NCBI GenBank assembly: GCA_902806595.1
Contig: CADCXC010000003.1
Location: 2,976,001-3,040,000 of the forward strand
Direction of reading: 5' to 3'
DNA: 64,000 bases
From: Pyrenopolyporus hunteri
Taxonomy: Eukaryota; Ascomycota; Sordariomycetes; Xylariales; Hypoxylaceae
The notes beneath the pieces were generated by a model. The model was not told the origin of the DNA and did not search any database. It worked only from the letters and a program-made list of their open reading frames with translations. Made by a program: the position numbers and the translations under genes. Each line of letters starts with the position of its first letter. Positions within the stretch are counted from its first letter, which is position 1. This document shows, one piece after another, positions 49,721 through 60,429 of the stretch.

Positions 49721-52700
49721 AATAAAGATTACGTTTATTTTTATTTTTATTGATATTGTTTTAATTACCCGTTTATTATAAAATAACGATTTTTTGATAT
49801 ATTTTAATTAAACGTAAATAGGAAAAATATATTTAAAACGTCGTTATTTAATAATATATTAATAATTTTTTCGTTCGATATTAAAAGATATTATTCGAAA
49901 ATTTTAATTTTTTATTAACGTTATTAAAGAAAATAAACGAAATGAAATAATTTTAATATTAATATAAATCGAAATAATATTATTTTTAATTAATAAAAAA
50001 TAAGTAATTTTAAAGTAAATATTTTAACATATATTTAATACGATTAATTAAATATATTTTTAAAATAAATTATTTAATTATTATTATTTTAATTTAAAAA
50101 TTTAAAAAATAATATATTTTATTAAAGTCGTTTATTAATTTAAAAGAAAACGAGTTAATTATGTTATTTTTTTTATTTAATTTTTTGTTATTTATTATTA
50201 TATTATTAATAATTAAATTTACGAATATATTATTTATTATTTTTTCGTCGTTTTTTACGTTTTTTACGATAAATAACGTAAAAATAATATCTTTAAAAAA
50301 AAAAATATATATTTAAGTTATTTAAAAGTAAAAGTAGGTTAGATTTTATTAACGGATAAATTTAAATGGTATATTTTTATAAATAAAATTAATCGACGGA
50401 AAAACGTTAATTATAAATTAAATTTAATAAATACGATAAATTTTTTAATTTAATTATTATATAAGAAAAATTATTTATGTTTAAAAAAAAGGTTAATAAT
50501 AATAAATAGTATAGAAACGTAATAATATTAATATTTACATTATTAAAATTATAATAAAATAATTATCGATAAATTATTTTATATTAAAATAAAATAAGCG
50601 TTTTGTTTTTTTTTTTTAATTATTTTTTTTCGTTTTTTTAAAGGGTTTATATATACGTTTAAGTTAAATTATTATATATTATTAAACGTGTATATTTTTT
50701 TATTAAATATTATTTATATTATATAATATTTAAATGGGTAATTAATTAAAAACGTAGTTAAATTATTATAAAATTATTATATAAAATAATGTTATTAATA
50801 TCGTTTAAAGTTTATAAATTAATTAAATTAATTTTTTATTTAAACGATAATTTTTATTAAAGTAATATTTTTTAAAAATAATATTATTTTCATTTATATT
50901 ATTATTTGTATAATTTAAATAAAGTTATTATTTCGTAAATATTATAACGCGGTTTATAATACGTTTAAAAATTTTATTAGTTTTTTTTTTTATATTAAAT
51001 TTATAATATTTTTAGCCGTAATTTTCCCGTTTTTAATTATTTTTATTTTTATTTTTCCGTATTTATTTAACGTTATATTAAATGTTAAAATAAATAAATA
51101 ATTAATAATTTAAAATTTTTTATTAAAATATATAATTAAATTAAATATAGTTAATAAATATTTAAATATTTATTTTAAATAAATTAATATGTAAATATAG
51201 GTATTTACGAAATAAATCGATAAATGTTTAAATATTTATTAAATAATTAAAAAATAATGTTAAAATTTATTAATTATAATTATCGTTTAAATTAATAAAT
51301 TTTTTAATTTTATTTTTTTTTAATTTAAAAATAAGTTATATTCGATAATTTTTCCTTTTAAGATATTTTAAAAATAATAGTTTAATTAATATTAATAAAA
51401 GTTTATTCGAAATTTATTCGTTAATATATTTTAAAATATAAATAAATGTATTTTTTATAATATTTTATATTTTTTATACGAATTTACGTTTTTTATAAAA
51501 ATTTACGTTTTTTATAATAATTTATATTTTTTATAATAATTTTTTTATATTTTATTTTTTTTAAAATATTTACGTATTAATTTTATTTTATAATTTTAAG
51601 TATTTAATTTTTATGTTTCGAAATTTCGATTAAATATATTATATATTTTTTAATATTATTACGTTAAATTAAATTAACGAAATTCGAAGATTATTATATT
51701 CGTTTTTAAAATATTTTTAAATAGGTTAAATAAATAATAAATAAGTTTATTACGAAGTATTTATTTTTAACGACGATATGTTAATATCGTTATTTTTAAA
51801 TAAAACGATTAATTTATTATTTTTATAATAATTAAATCGAAAACGGTTAATTTTATTAATATTAAGTAAAATTTTAATTAAAATTAAGTAAAATCTTTTA
51901 ATTAAAATTTAAAAAAAAAAAGAAATTTTTTTTTAAAATTTATATAATCGATTATTTAATATATTAATAATAACGACGAACGGTCGAAAATAATCGATGG
52001 CGTTATTTCGATCGATTATATTATTTAGATTTTAATAAAAATTAAAAAAAATTTTATAAATAAACCGGTAATAAAAATGATTTAAAATCGATAAATAAGG
52101 TTAATTTCGCGTTTTTTTATTTTTTTAATTAATTAATAATATTTATTATTAACTTAAATTAAAATAAATTATTATTTTTAATAATTATAATTATAATCGA
52201 AATTATCGATATCGAAAGTTAAAATTAATATAATTTTAATCGTTAATTAATAATTTCGAAAGTAAGTTAATTTATATATATTTTTATTATTAAATATAAT
52301 TTTTAATTATTTATAACCGTTTACGTAATAATTATTAATATTATTTTACTTTTAAAATATATTTATATAAATTATAAAATAAATTAAAATTTTTTTTAAT
52401 ATTATATTATTTTATTTAATTATTTTTACGATGTTTATATCGAATATTATTATAATAATAATAATAATAAATGTTTTTATCGATGTAATATATATTATTT
52501 TATTAATATATATTAAATAATTAATTTAATTATTATAAATGTAAAAAAACGTATATAAATAAATGGCGTATTTAAAATTATTTTTAAGTCGTTTTTAATA
52601 TTTATTTAAGTCGAAAAGTTAATATTAATTTTAATTTTTATTTTTAAAATAATTAAAAATATTAAAATTTAATTATTCGATATAATTAATTAAATTTAAA

Positions 52701-52905
52701 AATTTAAACGTAAAAAGTTAATTATTAATATTTAATATTATATAATATATAATACATTTAAATAATTATTTATTTTATTATACTTTTATTTATATTTATT
52801 TATTATTTATTTATTTTATAATATTAAAATTTTTATTATATATTATAAAATTTTAAAGGTAAAAATAATTTAATTAAAAATATATCGAAACGTATAAACT
52901 TTTAA

Positions 52906-53180
52906 ATTATTACGATTTAATATAATTAAATTAATTTTATTAAAAAATAAATATCGAAATTTTAATTAATTATACCGTTAAAATTTATATATAAAATCGT
53001 AATTTAATTTTTTTTTTTTTTTTTTTTTTATAATATTAATAAAATTTTATTTTTAATTTTTAATATTATACGTTATATTAAAATTAAATTACGGTTTTAT
53101 ATATAAATTTTAATTATATAATCGATCGAAATTTCGATATCGATTATTTAATAAAATTAAATTAATTATATTAAATTATA
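52906..53180. repeat. 275-bp palindromic repeat built from family A arms
   Basis: Two arms of about 100 bp (52906-53006 and about 53082-53180) are inverted relative to each other. They surround the T-run and ATAATATTAATAAAATTTTA centre of repeat family A. This looks like a small inverted-repeat element nested in the large one and then RIP-mutated. Confidence 0.65.
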
Positions 53181-53689
53181 ATAAAAAGGAAAATTACGAG
53201 GTTTATATATATTAAAATAAAATAACGAAATTATTTCGTATTATATTATTAATAATTTATTATTTTTTAAAAATCGTATATAATAATGTAATTTTATATT
53301 AAAATATTTATTGTAGCGATAATAACGGTAGATATGTTTTTATTAAATGTTTTATCGTTTTACGCGACGAAAATTTAAAATATAAACTTTTAAAAAAAAT
53401 ATAAATATCGATTAATATAAAATTAATTTATTTATAATTTTTAAATATATATAATTTAATTAATTTTTTTTATTTTTTTATTTTTTATTATATAATCGTA
53501 TAATTTTATTTCGGTTATTTATTAACGATTTTTTATTTATTTAATATCGTATATTTATAATAATTTTTTTATTATAATTTTATTTAATTTATAAAAAATA
53601 AATTTATTATTTTTTTTAATTATATTATAAATTTATTATTAAATAATTATATAATTTAATAATATATGCCTTATAACCTTTTATAGTTT

Positions 53690-53778
53690 TCACGTGACTA
53701 CATCTAAAAAGTGGGCCTGACATTTAAAAATTCTTTGAATTAGCGGTTTGGCGGAAAATCCTTTTACGGTCCGGCGTG
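53690..53778 (-). repeat. right terminal inverted repeat of the 21.9-kb element
   Basis: This is the reverse complement of the left repeat with 14 differences over 89 positions. It keeps more C residues (for example CCGCCAAACCG) than the left copy, so it has been less affected by RIP. Confidence 0.92.
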
Positions 53779-53809
53779 GCGGTGGCGTAGAAGCCGCTCT
53801 ATGTGTACC

Positions 53810-53870
53810 TGGTATACTACGTACGTACGTACGTACGATATGTACTTGTAGGTAGGTAGGTAGTATGTAG
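53810..53870. repeat. TACC/TAGG and TACG repeat cluster
   Basis: CGTACGTACGTACGTAC followed by GTAGGTAGGTAGGTAG-type units lie only about 30 bases outside the right end of the large element. Confidence 0.8.
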
Positions 53871-54674
53871 GTACATATGGGGCTATGTGGGATCCAGTAT
53901 TGCTCCCTGATGTGTGTACGCCACCAAAGCCTCGGGTACTAGGACCCTACGTAGAGCTACGTTCACGATGATGATGGCATCAGTGGACGGATCTAGGCCA
54001 CCGGGGGCGATAGATGGACTGTGCAGGTGTCACGGCCCAATTCGCCTCAAGTTGACATCAGCGTTGGGTTTGCATCTAAAGATTACTTACCTGGAGCCAC
54101 TGAATATTGTACATACCTACACAGGCAATAGTGAGTGCTCGTGAGCTTCGTCCATAGCCATTTATACATGAACAGCGCTGAAGAGACGGACAACTCTGGG
54201 GAATGAGGCATCGTGGAGGAGGATCTCGAAATGGTGCATGTTATTTTCCCATCCAGACAAGTGCGATTCTTACCACGGACAGAGAAGGAGTTCTGCTGCA
54301 CATACAGGAGTGACTCGCAGCTGGGTAAGGGGTATGTGATGATTGTTGATTGGCGGGGATGGGACTTGGGGGGTGGGACTTGGCTAGAGTTGTGCCAGGA
54401 CGTGGGACTAGGCGTTCCTAAGGTTTGTGGTACATGTAGGGCACCTATGACGCCGATTGTTCTTTTGACTCGCCCATCGGCTGCCTCCAGGAAACGGAGC
54501 GGGCTTCCGCATAGCTTAACTTTCAAAGTTTGTGGTTAGCGTGTGGAATTGAAGGTCTCATGACCTCCCGTTGTAAGGGTATCCAGAGCAGGAGTCCACC
54601 CCGGCCCTTGACCCCTCGAATCCGCGCCGTGTCGTGTGTCTTCGTGCATGCCGCGACTTCTCCACTAGGAGACG

Positions 54675-54735
54675 TATGTAGGCATGTACCTACATGTATG
54701 TATGTACCTACCTAGGTAGGTACCTATGTACGTAC
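54675..54735. repeat. TACC/TAGG palindromic repeat cluster
   Basis: Units like TGTACCTACATGTATG and TACCTACCTAGGTAGG form palindromes. Confidence 0.8.
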
Positions 54736-55644
54736 TACTGCTGCTAAGTGCGACATGTGCGTTGCAGACCTGTTCGACCAGTTCGCGTGGTTGGTTGGTT
54801 TGTTCCTGGCGGCCCTCATCGTTAGCTACTGGAATGGGGAATCTGGTCTTCTTTCTAGACTGTGAACGTATCCAGATCTTCCCAAAGTCTGTCTACTATG
54901 ACCAATTGTTCACATTCATCAGCCGCCGACGCGGAGGAAGCTTGGGTCATAAAGCTCAGTAGGGGTAGGAGGAGGGGGTGGGGAGAAGCTTGGTGGTGAG
55001 CAACGGCCGTCCATGGATGCCAACAGGACGATGCAGGTGGAGCGAACGGATTAATTGGCCGGCACTAATACGTAGTATGTAAAAGCAGAATAGAGAGCTC
55101 CTAGGTTCTGACGTTGTCTCGCAGTAAAAAGTCTCATGATGTATTGGGCTGTGTGAGCAGGGATTCTCTTATTCGTCCAACGAGCTTGTTAATATGTGAG
55201 TTGATACCGCTTGCATCAATTCACGTTGGAATCCAGTTGAAGGAATTCTGAACTCCAATTAGACGGTCCGATGCCACTGCGGGAGGCAAATTGAGCTGGC
55301 CTCCGATCTATAGTATATGGGAGTAAAATGATGAAAGCATGGTTAGGGTTAACGGAAATCGAAGAAAGACGACAGAAAAAAAAGGAAAAAAAAAAAAAAA
55401 AGAGGTAAAGAGAGAATGTGGATAGTTACATACGCAGATGTGGGCAATGTGGGTACGGGGTTCTGCGTGGACTTGTGGAAGCCCTCCTAAGATAGTCCAA
55501 GTGCGGGGCATTGGGAATTCTAAAGCCGGGAAACCAAGGAATTTTGTGGGAGGTCCAGGAGAATTTAAAGGAGGACGGGGGTCGGCGGGGAGGGAAAATC
55601 TCTATGTGGTATACGCAACTTCCTGATATCATATAGATACATAA

Positions 55645-55742
55645 TAACCTACCTAGGTACCTACCTCATATATACCTAAGTAGGTACCTACCTACCTCAG
55701 GTGGATACTATTTACCTACTAGGTACCTGAGTACCTAGGCAC
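55645..55742. repeat. TACC/TAGG palindromic repeat cluster
   Basis: Dense CTACCTAGGTACCTACC and TAAGTAGGTACCTACC palindromes. Confidence 0.8.
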
Positions 55743-57059
55743 TTATAGACCTGGTATTCCACCTAACCCAAAGAAATAATTTCGAGCTGTCCTCATTCAC
55801 AACCGGATCTGAATTTAACTCGTAAACTCACGCTAAGTTACACGAATGTATAGGTGCCGTGCTACTCCCGACGGTTGTTGAATGTGTAGGCAAGTAGTCG
55901 GAGATGACTACGCTTGATGACACATCCACCGTAGGAGCGCCGGGGAATAACAGGTATAATTACGTCGTCGTCTTCAAGAGGTTAAAATGTGATCTATGCA
56001 CATACCTAGGTACCTATTTACCTAGGCAGGCATATACGTGATAATTATATCGGCAAGTTTGGTACCTACCCCTTGGAATACCCGCCTTATAATTCCGTTG
56101 TTATGATGTCCGATTGCTTCCATTGTGTAGGCAAATAGCGTAGGGAGAGGGGGAAATGAAGGGGAAAAGGGAAAGGAAATTAATAATGTCGTGCGGTAGA
56201 ATATCAGCTAGATACCAGATCGCAGGTCGCTTCCAATTACATACTGTGATTCAAGGCAAACCACGGCCACTCAGGAGTTTTCGACCCTGCAGAATCGACA
56301 TCTGCTTCCCATTAAAATTTCCTTTTTTTTCCCGGGCTTGACTTCGGTTGCCGAGTCTTGTTTTAGCGCCCTAACTGTCCGCCTCGAGTCTGAATATATA
56401 GACCACATGAGCAAGCCCCGGTTTTCTTACCCCTGGCTTCTTGCATATACACACACCAGTGTGAGTCTGCCAAGGACGAATGACGGTTGGTTCGGTATTT
56501 TGTAGCTAAGATCGTGCAAATACATGGGTAGTCGAATATGAAGACGAGAACCCTCAGAACTTCGACGCGTAAAGAACTTTGTAGGAGGATCCTTAGTTCT
56601 TCAATTACCTTCATATGGTCATTCGGCCATTTTAGGACGCGTCAGTCAGGCCTCGACGACAAAGCGGACTCCTGAAATGGCAAAGCCTCGAGAGTCGTAC
56701 GCCCATTTCAAGTGATAACTGAGGAGCACCTCTTACAATGGGGTCGAGCCCAAAGAACACAACCGGCGTTTAGAATTCAGTTGGACTACTCGCGACTACC
56801 CTCGCCCAGGAGGCTTTGTGTATTCGGGAAATATTCGTTAGAGAGGAGACGGCGATATCCATACGGCGGCGTATACATCGCCCGGCTGGAAGCTAAGTAG
56901 AACTAGAATAAATGCGCCTATGTACTGGTATCTTCAAATAAGAATCTCAATGAGGTTCTGCACCTATATCGCGTGTCCTCGAGGAGTTGTCGCAAGTTTG
57001 ATGTTATACATATGTGACGACCTGAGAGGATGCGGGTAGGGCATGTACCTGGTATTTGT

Positions 57060-57660
57060 GGTCCCTGTCTGCCTACATGTAGGTACCTAGGTTAGAATAC
57101 CTAGGTAGGTAGGTAGGTACCTTAGGTAAATTACCTGGCATGCATGTAAAGGTGTGTATTGGTTTGCTCACATTGGGACGAAGCTAGGTCGCTTAACTAT
57201 AGGGTACCTACATAGGTACATAACCAGATTAATAACGTTCAATTATTACGCTATACGAGCTCGATGATTCGTCAGACAATGTACCTAACTTGCCTAGGTA
57301 CCTCGAACCTCATATCTGGAGCAACCCCAAAATCCGCGCGGCGACTTTCCTTTCATTGGTTATCAATGTAGGCAGGTAAAGTAGGTAGGTTAGTACCTAC
57401 CTAAGCCAGGCGTATTACATACCTATATCTCGGGCCTCCCAGAATCAAAAGTTGGACCTCAAGCTAATGGAAGGTAATTATTTATCTAGGTACCTACGTG
57501 TAGGTACCTCTGTACGTGCCTACCACCTGTGTAATACGTGCGTGTGCGTACCTACCTACCTACATGTAGGTATGTAGGTACCTATGTAAGTATGTAGGTA
57601 GGTATGTATGTATGTATGTATGTATGTATGTATGTATACGTATATGTATAAACATACCTT
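57060..57660. repeat. long TACC/TAGG and (GTAT)n repeat region
   Basis: Clusters at 57060-57130, 57195-57215, 57285-57310, 57365-57425 and 57485-57660 contain the same palindromic tetranucleotides. The last ends in a pure run of about ten GTAT units (about 57600-57640). Confidence 0.8.
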
Positions 57661-57704
57661 CATGAGTCTGGTATCCACAACCGACTGCGGCCCTCTTACG
57701 ATAC

Positions 57705-57900
57705 GACGTACCTGAGTACCCAGTACCTGAATACCTTACCTACCTTCCCTCCAGTCTCGACCCCTCCTCCTCTCGCTTTGGCTGGGCCATTCAAACACAA
57801 CCATCTCCCACATTCAACACTCTCCCGCCAAACTTGAACCTACCTACCTACTTACTTACCTTCTGTCTACCTTACCTACCTTACCTTACCTACCATATTT
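57705..57900. repeat. TACC-rich repeats in the GSK3 upstream region
   Basis: One-sided TACC/TTACC runs (57705-57745 and 57838-57900) lack the opposite-strand units, so they do not form palindromes. They may be part of the transcribed leader. Confidence 0.7.
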
Positions 57901-58934
57901 ATCACCTTACATACGTCGACGTATTTCTTCCTTTTCCCAACGTCCTCCCGCGCGCCCATCGCCACTCGCGAAAGCCTGTAAGTCCCCTTCTCCGTTGCCT
58001 CTCTCTGTCCTCCCCCGCAACCAACTAGTCGCCGTCAATCTGGTGTCGGCCTCATCTTCCCTACACGCGAACTAATTACGGTGCCCGTAGCGATCCTCAA
58101 GTCGTACCTGCGGTGGTCAAGTCTTTCCCAGGCCATCATCCCACGAGGTGAGTCCACTTTCTCGCCGGTGCACATAGTCTCCTGGCCACGTTCCACTTGT
58201 TCGAGAGTCAATATCGCTGCACGAGGCAGACAGATACTTCCTATCTCTTCTACCTGACCTACCTATACCCACCGTGCATTGAAGCCACCTAAATTTTTAC
58301 CTGCCCCGGCGTCCTGTTCCCCTTCGCACCACGAGCTTGCCTAGTCCTAGCCAAGTTTCTATTCGCACTTGAAGTAGGTATACTTACCTTACCTAAGGTA
58401 GCTGGACCTTAGCTACTGTATTGTATTGTACTTCGCTGCAGTGGGTGCGGTGGACACCTAAAAGTTTCTTTCAAGTCACGTTCCGTCATTCGACCACTTG
58501 CAACCCCGCCAGAACCCCTACCTACATAACCTCCGCTCTCTCGCGATACTAGACCCCTTCCATCTTCGAGAATTCACATAGTTCTAAATAGTTGCATCTT
58601 AGGGATTTTTCCTCTGCACAGACGGTTGAACATTTGCCATTCTTTGACAGCTCACTACACGCTCGTCTGAACCTGGCGGCCACACTTTGTATTGGGCTGG
58701 ACCGGCACTTCAATTCAGCGTTGCCTCCTCCACTCGAGCGAGCGATTGACCCACTACTTCGTCACCTGTCTGTCAATTGCGACCGAAAAGCACTACAACC
58801 CAATTGCCTATTGACCTGTCGCCCAACACGGCGTCCCGAACCGCGCGCCAACCGCCTCCCGTCTCTTCTTGCTGACGCTTAAGAGACGCCCTGTATCGTA
58901 CCATTTTGCGACCGAGTCCGATCCGTCCTTAGCC

Positions 58935-60429
58935 ATGGCGCAAAACCGCCCGACAGCGGCCTTCAACACTCTCCGGATGGGAGGTAAGTTATACCAATCC
59001 TGTCTCCTCGATACGTGCCGTGAATGATACTAATATATGAAACCAGAGGTCATCCGCGAAAAGGTACAGGATGGCGTTACTGGTGAGACAAGAGATCTGC
59101 AGTATACGCAGTGCAAAATTGTCGGCAACGGTTCCTTTGGCGTCGTCTTCCAGACGAAGCTTTCGCCTTCAGGTGAAGATGCCGCCATCAAGCGTGTGCT
59201 TCAGGACAAGAGGTTCAAGGTAAGCCCTATCATCGAATCTTATGCATTATTCTAGGGTCTATCCGCTGACCATCGATCATAGAATCGTGAGCTCCAGATT
59301 ATGCGTATCGTTCGACACCCCAATATCGTGCAGCTGAAGGCCTTTTACTACTCCAATGGGGAACGTGTGAGTATATGAGTTGGGTTAACAAGTCGCATGG
59401 TAACTAATAGAATATCTGGACAGAAGGACGAGGTTTACCTAAACTTGGTACAGGAATTCGTCCCTGAGACCGTTTACCGAGCCTCACGCTTCTTCAATAA
59501 AATGAAGTCGACCATGCCGACTCTCGAAGTGAAGCTTTACATCTACCAGCTTTTTAGAGCCTTGGCCTACATTCATTCCCAAGGAATCTGCCATCGCGAT
59601 ATCAAGCCACAGAACCTGCTGCTGGATCCAAATACCGGCGTGCTCAAGTTGTGCGATTTTGGAAGCGCAAAAATCTTGGTCGAAAACGAGCCAAATGTTT
59701 CATACATTTGCTCTAGATATTACCGAGCGCCGGAGCTCATCTTTGGCGCCACCAATTACACCACCAAGATCGGTAAGCACATACTTCCCAGATACTTGGA
59801 ATATTTGGCTGCAGTGGCTTATTATGAACGTAGATGTTTGGTCGACCGGCTGCGTGATGGCAGAATTAATGCTAGGCCAACCCCTTTTCCCCGGAGAATC
59901 CGGTATCGATCAACTGGTGGAGATTATTAAGGTGCTGGGGACTCCAACGCGCGAGCAGATTCGCACTATGAATCCGAACTACATGGAGCACAAATTCCCG
60001 CAAATCAAGCCTCACCCGTTCAGTAAGGTGTTCCGTAAGGCAGACGCAAACGCGCTGGACTTGATAGCAAAGTTGCTAGAGTACACGCCCACGGAACGCC
60101 TCGGTGCTATCGACGCTATGGTGCATCCTTTCTTTGACGAACTTCGAGATCCTAGCACGAGGCTCCCGGATTCCCGGCACTCGAGCGGCCAATTAAGAGA
60201 TTTACCAAACCTATTCGACTTCTCAAGACACGGTTAGTTATACCACCCTTCAATCCTATTATATTACATGGCTACTAATTATACTTGTTTACTAGAATTA
60301 TCTATTGCGCCGCAACTGAACCAGAAACTCGTCCCTCCCCATATGAAACCGATCTTAGCGTCCCGCGGTCTGGATATAGATAACTTCACGCCGTTGACAA
60401 AACAAGAAATGATGGCCAAGTTAGACTGA
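58935..60429 (+). CDS. glycogen synthase kinase 3 family protein kinase
   Basis: GSK3 is a constitutively active Ser/Thr kinase of the CMGC group that controls glycogen metabolism, growth and development. Six exons (58935-58983, 59047-59219, 59283-59366, 59424-59772, 59834-60232, 60296-60429) give 395 residues, the usual fungal length. Kinase motifs are intact: Gly loop GNGSFG (43-48), ATP Lys 65, HRDIKPQN with catalytic Asp 161, DFG with Asp 180, and the activation segment [14 protein letters not shown] with the autophosphorylated Tyr at 196. [26 protein letters not shown] and the C-terminal FFDELRDP are GSK3-specific. Introns are 57-63 bp; the fourth splits the subdomain IX Asp codon. The N-terminus is short, without the inhibitory Ser motif of animal GSK3. 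Confidence 0.96.

Larger units (their letters stand above)
31895..53784. mobile_element. 21.9-kb RIP-mutated element with 89-bp TIRs and 6-bp target duplication
   Basis: The element body is 31901-53778 (21,878 bp). Its ends are inverted repeats of 89 bp with 75 identical positions, both starting CACGCCGGACC and ending at a shared TAGTCACGTGA block. GCGGTG stands directly outside both ends (31895-31900 and 53779-53784), a perfect 6-bp target-site duplication. The interior is almost only A and T, with C surviving mainly in CpG, and CpA nearly absent, the signature of RIP. It contains tandem arrays at 39475-39762, 42021-42270, 42319-42465 and 43580-44335, plus repeated modules in both orientations. 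No transposase, reverse transcriptase or other domain can be read. Size and 6-bp duplication recall Maverick/Polinton elements, but those usually begin with AG. A nest of transposons grown inside a smaller element is an equal possibility. Confidence 0.9.
53785..58934. other. gene-free region and GSK3 upstream region
   Basis: Base composition returns to normal directly after the element. No gene is supported: the largest frame (54083-54526, minus) has no ATG-anchored family resemblance. TACC/TAGG repeats are abundant (53810-53870, 54675-54735, 55645-55742, 57060-57130, 57365-57425, 57485-57660, 57705-57900). From about 57750 on the plus strand is pyrimidine-rich, and this should be the promoter and long 5' leader of GSK3. 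GTGAGT and GTAAGT donors near 58145 and 57976 suggest possible 5' UTR introns. Confidence 0.5.

Noticed and set aside
31901..53778. Centromere or regional heterochromatin core
   Set aside because: Fungal regional centromeres are RIP-mutated but lack precise terminal inverted repeats with a target-site duplication. The sharp ends and the small related element argue for insertion. Chromatin data would be needed to exclude a centromeric role entirely.
31901..53778. Inserted mitochondrial DNA
   Set aside because: The AT-richness is similar, but no mitochondrial gene, tRNA or intron signature is readable, and the near absence of CpA with CpG retained indicates RIP instead.
54083..54526. 147-residue minus-strand frame right of the large element
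   Set aside because: No family similarity, no splice-consistent extension, and it overlaps an equally long frame on the other strand.
58592..58882. Upstream open frame before GSK3
   Set aside because: It begins with TTG, not ATG, and lies in pyrimidine-rich leader sequence; a regulatory uORF cannot be supported.
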